Below, in pieces: positions 59,527 through 64,000 of a stretch of DNA of 64,000 bases. Under the pieces are notes generated by a model. That model ran no database searches. It was not told the origin of the DNA and saw only the letters and a program-made list of their open reading frames with translations. A program made the position numbers and the translations under genes. Each line of letters begins with the position of its first letter. Positions within the stretch are counted from its first letter, which is position 1. This stretch comes from Pyramidobacter porci (GTDB lineage: Bacteria; Synergistota; Synergistia; Synergistales; Dethiosulfovibrionaceae), in contig NZ_VUNH01000004.1 of assembly GCF_009695745.1 (NCBI RefSeq), positions 124,001 to 188,000 on the forward strand, written 5' to 3'.

Positions 59527-60651
59527 ATGGGAGAATGGCTCGAAAAAAGAATGGATGATATAGCTGAGTTCAATCCTCGTGAATCGATAAAAAAAGGCGC
59601 TATTGCAAAAAAAATCGCAATGGATAAGTTGCAACCTTTCTGCCGAGATGTTTCTAGATTTGAAATGGAGCCGTTTTCTGGCGGAACAAAATTTAGAAAT
59701 GGCGATATCCTTATGGCCCGGATTACGCCTTGCCTCGAAAACGGCAAGACTGCAAGAGTTGATGTGCTTGATGAGGATGAGGTTGGATTTGGATCAACTG
59801 AATATATCGTGCTCAGAGCTAAAGAGAGAAACGACCCAGACTTTACCTATTATCTGGTTACAAGCTCTCTAGTCAGAGAACCTGCCATAAAATCGATGGT
59901 AGGATCATCTGGTAGACAGAGAATTCAGACTGACGTGCTTCAGAAGTTAAAAGTTAAGGTCCCAGATTTGAAAAGTCAGCAAGCTATAGCAGGAATCCTT
60001 AAATCTTTGGATGATAAAATCGCAGCCAATCGGAGGGTAAACGAGAATTTAGAGGAGCAAGTTTCCTTGCTATATGTAGCACAGTTTGAAGAATTTATCC
60101 CTCATGATGGTGTTCACCCTTCTTCATGGAAACAAGGTATATTAGCAGACATTGCATCTATAACAAGTGGTAAACGTCCTCCTATGAAATCAGCAGATAG
60201 AACCGATGTTGCAACAATTCCTTTGGTTGGTGCCGCCTCCGTAATGGGTTTTACTTCTGACTTTAATCACAAAGACAAAATTCTTGTCACTGGTCGTGTT
60301 GGAACACATGGCGTGGTTCAGCGTTTCAATTCGCCTTGTTGGACTTCAGATAACACTCTTGTTATTACAAGCGATTTCTACGAGTACGTCTACCAAGTTT
60401 TGCAAAGAATAGACTATCATTCTTTGAATCGCGGCTCTACTCAACCACTAATCACACAAGGAGATATGAACAAGGTAGTTGTACTCATCCCCGATGCAGA
60501 ATCGCTTCATAATTTTGAATCCACTGCTGGTCAGCTCATGGAATTGTATGAGGTTAACTTGTCGGAAAATCGCAGACTCGCTGAATTGCGAGACACCTTA
60601 CTACCACGCCTAATGTCCGGGGAACTTGACGTTTCCGACCTCGACCTCTAA
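59527..60651 (+). CDS. hsdS: Type I restriction specificity subunit HsdS, intact (halves C and D)
   Basis: A 374-residue HsdS with two recognition domains and two conserved helices. First half C: FSGGTKFRNGDILMARITPC, GRQRIQTDVLQKLKVKVPDL; central helix SLDDKIAANRRVNENLEEQ with the recombination core at 60038-60051; second half D: WKQGILADIASITSGKRPPM, VTGRVGTHGVVQRFNSPCWT; closing RRLAELRDTLLPRLMSGELD VSDLDL. It decides the DNA target of the methylase and nuclease. Only 12 bases follow the recombinase stop and the ribosome site is weak (AGGACAG, 12 bases away), so expression from this place may be low compared with the copy next to hsdM. Confidence 0.92.
   Translation: MGEWLEKRMDDIAEFNPRESIKKGAIAKKIAMDKLQPFCRDVSRFEMEPFSGGTKFRNGDILMARITPCLENGKTARVDVLDEDEVGFGSTEYIVLRAKERNDPDFTYYLVTSSLVREPAIKSMVGSSGRQRIQTDVLQKLKVKVPDLKSQQAIAGILKSLDDKIAANRRVNENLEEQVSLLYVAQFEEFIPHDGVHPSSWKQGILADIASITSGKRPPMKSADRTDVATIPLVGAASVMGFTSDFNHKDKILVTGRVGTHGVVQRFNSPCWTSDNTLVITSDFYEYVYQVLQRIDYHSLNRGSTQPLITQGDMNKVVVLIPDAESLHNFESTAGQLMELYEVNLSENRRLAELRDTLLPRLMSGELDVSDLDL
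60038..60051 (+). repeat. hsdS recombination site 3
   Basis: TAAACGAGAATTTA, plus strand, in the middle of the intact hsdS, reading NENL in the same frame as site 1. Confidence 0.85.
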
Positions 60652-60656
60652 GCCGC

Positions 60657-60670
60657 TAAATTCTCGTTTA
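60657..60670 (-). repeat. hsdS recombination site 4
   Basis: TAAATTCTCGTTTA, inverse orientation, 6 bases after the intact hsdS stop. Read on the minus strand it gives NENLAA and then a stop, so a first half joined here would be truncated like half A is now. Confidence 0.85.
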
Positions 60671-60682
60671 GGAGAAATTAAA

Positions 60683-61918
60683 ATGGAAGATGAAGATAGA
60701 GAAGAATATTTGAGCGAAAATGGGATAGAAGTTAACTCTTTAGCAGATTACATAAAACAAATAAATGAACTATATTCCGATAAGGAAGCTGAAGCCCAGC
60801 AATTATATTTTAGAGGACAACAATCAGATGTTTGGGATATTCAACCTGTTCTATTTAGAGAAAACAACTTAATTAACGAGCATTTCTTTATGAGTGAACC
60901 TAAAGTTCGCAGGCCTGAGGCGTTTCAGAATATGCAGTCTGATTTTGAAATAATGACAAAATGTCAACATTATGGACTTAGTACGCGTTTGCTTGACGTG
61001 ACACGAAATCCATTGGTAGCCATGTATTTTGCATGTCAACCATGCGATAATATAGATGATTCTATATTTAATGCGGGTGTAATCTATTCCGGTTCGAACT
61101 ATTCAGTGCCAGATCAATCAAAAGATGTACAGATCATAACCGCGCTATCCAAGCAAGATTTGTCAAGCGGAGAAAACAAGTTGATAAGTATTCTTGACAG
61201 ATTATATGAAAGAGGAATTATTACTCAATCTGATTGTGAAACGTGGAAGCAAGAATACGAAAAGTTCATTATTAATAAATTGCAAACAAATCTTTTGGTT
61301 TCGCCCACTTACAGTAATGAAAGATTACTTCGCCAAAATGGAATGTTCATCTTGCCGGCTTGCTTCGTTATCTCTGGGGATACTATAGATAATTTTACCA
61401 TTACTAAGGGAACTGCAAGTTTGAAGCAAGAATTTAACGAAACAATATTCTTCGTCAAAGAGAACAATAAGAGTCAAATTCTAAAAGAACTTGATCGATG
61501 TGATATTAACGAGTCTACATTATTTCCAGAATTAGAGCATTTACTTTCATATTTACACGAAAGCAGATCTTCACATATGTTGACACCCTCATTTGAAAAA
61601 TATGAAAGAGTAGCAAATCCATTTTTAACAAATATACAAATCGCTGATGACGTTTACAAAAACAGTACCTTTAAAATAAGAATATTTGATAAATGCTTAA
61701 ATGGAATAGACGCTTCCATAAAGGAAGAGGTTTGGAAAGCTATCCTTGACGGAGTAAAGACCCGAGACTGGTATAAAAGAGGACAAACACTAAGCGGAAT
61801 GCGCGTTAATATAAAAGGGGCGTTAAATAAATCTGATAAGCCAACAAAAACAGCGAAAGAGATTGTTGATTGTACAATACTTATCGCACAGGATATAGCA
61901 AAGGAGAAAAGTCAATGA
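60683..61918 (+). CDS. FRG-domain protein in the restriction-modification locus
   Basis: A 411-residue protein with an N-terminal FRG domain: [20 protein letters not shown], then [20 protein letters not shown] and [13 protein letters not shown] are its hallmark (the conserved Arg-Gly start, the QHYGLxTRLLD core). The C-terminal region has no family known to me. FRG proteins are frequent in defence islands and may modify or cleave nucleotides or proteins, but the mechanism is unclear. It begins 13 bases after recombination site 4 with AGGAGAAATT upstream and overlaps hsdR by 4 bases, so it is co-translated with the nuclease. Residues are strongly AT-coded (many Asn, Lys, Ile). Confidence 0.85.
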   Translation: MEDEDREEYLSENGIEVNSLADYIKQINELYSDKEAEAQQLYFRGQQSDVWDIQPVLFRENNLINEHFFMSEPKVRRPEAFQNMQSDFEIMTKCQHYGLSTRLLDVTRNPLVAMYFACQPCDNIDDSIFNAGVIYSGSNYSVPDQSKDVQIITALSKQDLSSGENKLISILDRLYERGIITQSDCETWKQEYEKFIINKLQTNLLVSPTYSNERLLRQNGMFILPACFVISGDTIDNFTITKGTASLKQEFNETIFFVKENNKSQILKELDRCDINESTLFPELEHLLSYLHESRSSHMLTPSFEKYERVANPFLTNIQIADDVYKNSTFKIRIFDKCLNGIDASIKEEVWKAILDGVKTRDWYKRGQTLSGMRVNIKGALNKSDKPTKTAKEIVDCTILIAQDIAKEKSQ

Positions 61919-64000
61919 GTGATAGTTATACCGAAGCAGACTATGAGAATTCAGTCATTGAGCTGTTTCAGAATATGGGTTATCGGCATGTATATGCCCC
62001 CGATCTCAAGAGAGAATTCAGAAGCCCCTTATATGAAGATGAGCTGGAACAATCTCTCCACAGACTGAATCCAGACATGCCGGAAGATGCGATTAACGAC
62101 GCTCTCTTTAAATTGAAGAACTTCGAGAATGCGGAACTTATTCAGAGAAATGCTATTTTTATGGATTATCTTCAGCATGGTATTGAAGTGCGCTATTTTG
62201 TTAAAAACGAGGAACGCTCCGGTCTTGTTTATTTAGCGGACTATAAAAATCCTGACAATAATTCATTTGTTATAGCAAACCAGTGGACGTTTGTTGAAAA
62301 CAGCAATAAACGCCCAGACGTGCTCCTGTTCCTCAATGGCCTCCCGGTCGTGCTTCTCGAACTCAAATCTCCATCTCGTGAAGAAACGAATGCGTCTGAG
62401 GCTTACACTCAGATCCGTAATTACATGCATGAGATCCCTTCCATGTTTATCTATAATTGTATCTGCGTTATGAGCGATCATCTCACGTCAAAAGCCGGAA
62501 CCATTACATCTGACGAAGATCGTTTCATGGAATGGAAGACAAAAGACGGAAATTATGAAAGTATGCAATACGCTCAGTTCAACACCTTCTTTGAAGGGAT
62601 GTTTGAGAAGGAGCGTTTGCTTGATATTATAAAAAATTTTATCTGTTTTTCTAACGAAGGGCTGAAGAAGTTTAAAATTCTTGCAGGATATCACCAGTAT
62701 TTCGCGGTTAAAAAGGCTATAAAGTCTACACAGCGCGCAACCCAAACCGACGGTAAGGGCGGCGTATTTTGGCATACGCAAGGCTCCGGCAAATCGCTCT
62801 CTATGGTTTTCTATACTCACTTGCTGCAGGAAGCACTGAACAATCCTACAATTGTTGTCATCACAGATCGCAACGATCTGGACGACCAGCTCTACGGGCA
62901 GTTCGCAAAGTGCAAAGATTTCCTCAGGCAGGAACCTGTCCATGCAGAAAGCAGACAAAATCTGAAAGATTTGCTGGCTGGCTGGAAGGTCAACGGCATC
63001 ATTTTCACGACGATGCAGAAGTTTGAGGAATCCTTTGACTGCCTTTCCGAACGCAGGAATATTATCGTAATGGCAGATGAAGCTCATCGTGGTCAGTATG
63101 GTTTGAAAGAAAAGATTGACGCAAAAACTGGCGAAATTAAGATCGGGTCTGCAAGAATCGTCAGGAACGCTCTTCCAAATGCAACATATATAGGCTTTAC
63201 CGGAACCCCAATTTCTATAAAGGATAGAAATACCAGAGAGGTTTTCGGCGATTATATTGATATTTACGATATGACACAGGCGGTCAAGGACGGGGCTACC
63301 CGCCCGGTTTACTACGAAAGCCGTGTGATCAAGCTCGCGCTGGATGAGAAAACCTTGAAGCTCATCGATCAGGAATACGATGCTATGGCCAATAATGCCG
63401 ATCCCGAGGTGATCGAGAGAAGCAAGAAGAAACTCGGTCAGATGGAAGCAATCCTCGGCAATGATAAGACGATTAATTCACTGGTCGATGATATTCTTGA
63501 TCACTATGAGAATTATCGTGCCAACCTCCTCACCGGTAAGGCAATGATTGTCGCTTATTCACGCCCGATCGCCGTGCAAATTTACAAGAGAATCTTGGAG
63601 TTGCGCCCGAGCTGGACCGACAAGGTCGCTGTTGTAATGACGAGCAGCAATAAAGATCCAGAGGAATGGAATCGGCTTATTGGCAATAAACGCCACAAAG
63701 ACGAACTCGCTGCAAAATTTAAGGATAACGACAGTTCTCTTAAGATCGCTATCGTTGTAGACATGTGGCTTACTGGGTTCGATGTTCCCTCTCTTGCAAC
63801 TATGTATGTCTACAGACCAATGCAAGGATACAGCCTGATGCAGGCTATCGCCCGTGTAAACAGAGTGTTCGGCGATAAGGAAGGCGGCCTTGTGGTTGAT
63901 TATATTGGTATTGCTTCTGCATTGAAACAGGCAATGAATGAGTATACTGCCCGCGATAAGAAAAATTATAGTGACACAGATATCGTTAAAGCCGCATATC
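61915..64000 (+). CDS. hsdR: Type I restriction endonuclease HsdR, 5' part
   Basis: About 695 codons of the motor/nuclease subunit; it runs off the window end. The N-terminal endonuclease domain has the PD-(D/E)xK elements [20 protein letters not shown]. Helicase motifs follow: [35 protein letters not shown] (DEAH), [16 protein letters not shown], and later [20 protein letters not shown] and [12 protein letters not shown] (V, VI). Together with HsdM and HsdS it translocates and cuts unmodified DNA. Starts 4 bases before the FRG gene's stop (ATGA overlap) with AAAGGAGAAAAGTCA upstream. Confidence 0.95.
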   Translation, partial: MSDSYTEADYENSVIELFQNMGYRHVYAPDLKREFRSPLYEDELEQSLHRLNPDMPEDAINDALFKLKNFENAELIQRNAIFMDYLQHGIEVRYFVKNEERSGLVYLADYKNPDNNSFVIANQWTFVENSNKRPDVLLFLNGLPVVLLELKSPSREETNASEAYTQIRNYMHEIPSMFIYNCICVMSDHLTSKAGTITSDEDRFMEWKTKDGNYESMQYAQFNTFFEGMFEKERLLDIIKNFICFSNEGLKKFKILAGYHQYFAVKKAIKSTQRATQTDGKGGVFWHTQGSGKSLSMVFYTHLLQEALNNPTIVVITDRNDLDDQLYGQFAKCKDFLRQEPVHAESRQNLKDLLAGWKVNGIIFTTMQKFEESFDCLSERRNIIVMADEAHRGQYGLKEKIDAKTGEIKIGSARIVRNALPNATYIGFTGTPISIKDRNTREVFGDYIDIYDMTQAVKDGATRPVYYESRVIKLALDEKTLKLIDQEYDAMANNADPEVIERSKKKLGQMEAILGNDKTINSLVDDILDHYENYRANLLTGKAMIVAYSRPIAVQIYKRILELRPSWTDKVAVVMTSSNKDPEEWNRLIGNKRHKDELAAKFKDNDSSLKIAIVVDMWLTGFDVPSLATMYVYRPMQGYSLMQAIARVNRVFGDKEGGLVVDYIGIASALKQAMNEYTARDKKNYSDTDIVKAAY

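Overview
The window is GC-rich (visibly above half G+C in most genes) chromosomal DNA from a diderm, peptide- and organic-acid-using anaerobe. A patatin fused to a BamA-like outer-membrane barrel argues for an outer membrane. A tRNA-Trp T-box leader, many Firmicutes-like regulators, TTT and oligopeptide transporters and nickel-pincer (Lar) genes together fit a Synergistota gut or oral organism (Pyramidobacter-like). That assignment is inference from gene content; there is no rRNA in the window to settle it.

Layout. (1) 1-4.4 kb: the 3' end of a TctA-type carboxylate transporter, an amidohydrolase and an isocitrate-lyase/PEP-mutase-family enzyme read rightward as a likely carboxylate uptake and breakdown operon; a convergent FMN-dependent 2-hydroxyacid enzyme follows. 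(2) 4.4-16.4 kb: an AT-richer island on the minus strand holding a complete DppABCDF-type ABC importer, two tandem ATC-hydrolase-family paralogues, a LysR regulator and an M20 amidohydrolase, bordered on the right by a broken IS630-type transposase. (3) 16.4-30.6 kb: housekeeping and mixed genes (HD hydrolase, 2-hydroxyacid dehydrogenase, flavodoxin, double-HTH protein, VOC protein, guaA, Ski2-like helicase, proS, patatin-barrel protein, EamA exporter, a small repeat-rich membrane-anchored protein). (4) 30.6-35.7 kb: an orphan Cas3 HD-domain fragment, a DUF5662 protein, the larB-larC-larE operon with a short LarC, and an Rrf2 regulator. (5) 35.8-38.9 kb: a tRNA-Trp T-box leader and a trpXYZ-type ABC importer. 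(6) 39-43 kb: orphan HigA-like protein, LysR, several small flavodoxin/cyclophilin-like genes and remnants, GNAT. (7) 43.2-48.6 kb: leftward cluster of an NlpC/P60 peptidase, a transglutaminase-like protein, a DUF819 permease, a methyltransferase and a wrecked dipeptide epimerase, which looks like a cell-wall peptide recycling neighbourhood. (8) 49-55.4 kb: NAD(P)-binding protein, zinc macrodomain, P1B-type ATPase, class M sirtuin (SirTM) and guaB. (9) 55.4-64 kb: an AT-rich type I restriction-modification island with hsdM, two N-terminal and two C-terminal hsdS specificity halves, a tyrosine recombinase, an FRG-domain protein and the start of hsdR.

The most striking structure is the hsdS region. 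Four copies of the 14-base core TAAACGAGAATTTA (two in each orientation) sit at the same codon position in every half gene, so inversion by the adjacent recombinase would build four different full-length HsdS proteins. Other points worth attention are a parS-like palindrome repeated in 3' untranslated regions, the SirTM/zinc-macrodomain pair separated by a metal ATPase, the transporter-ATC hydrolase-M20 island, and a LarC protein lacking its second domain. No rRNA, tRNA or CRISPR array was seen.
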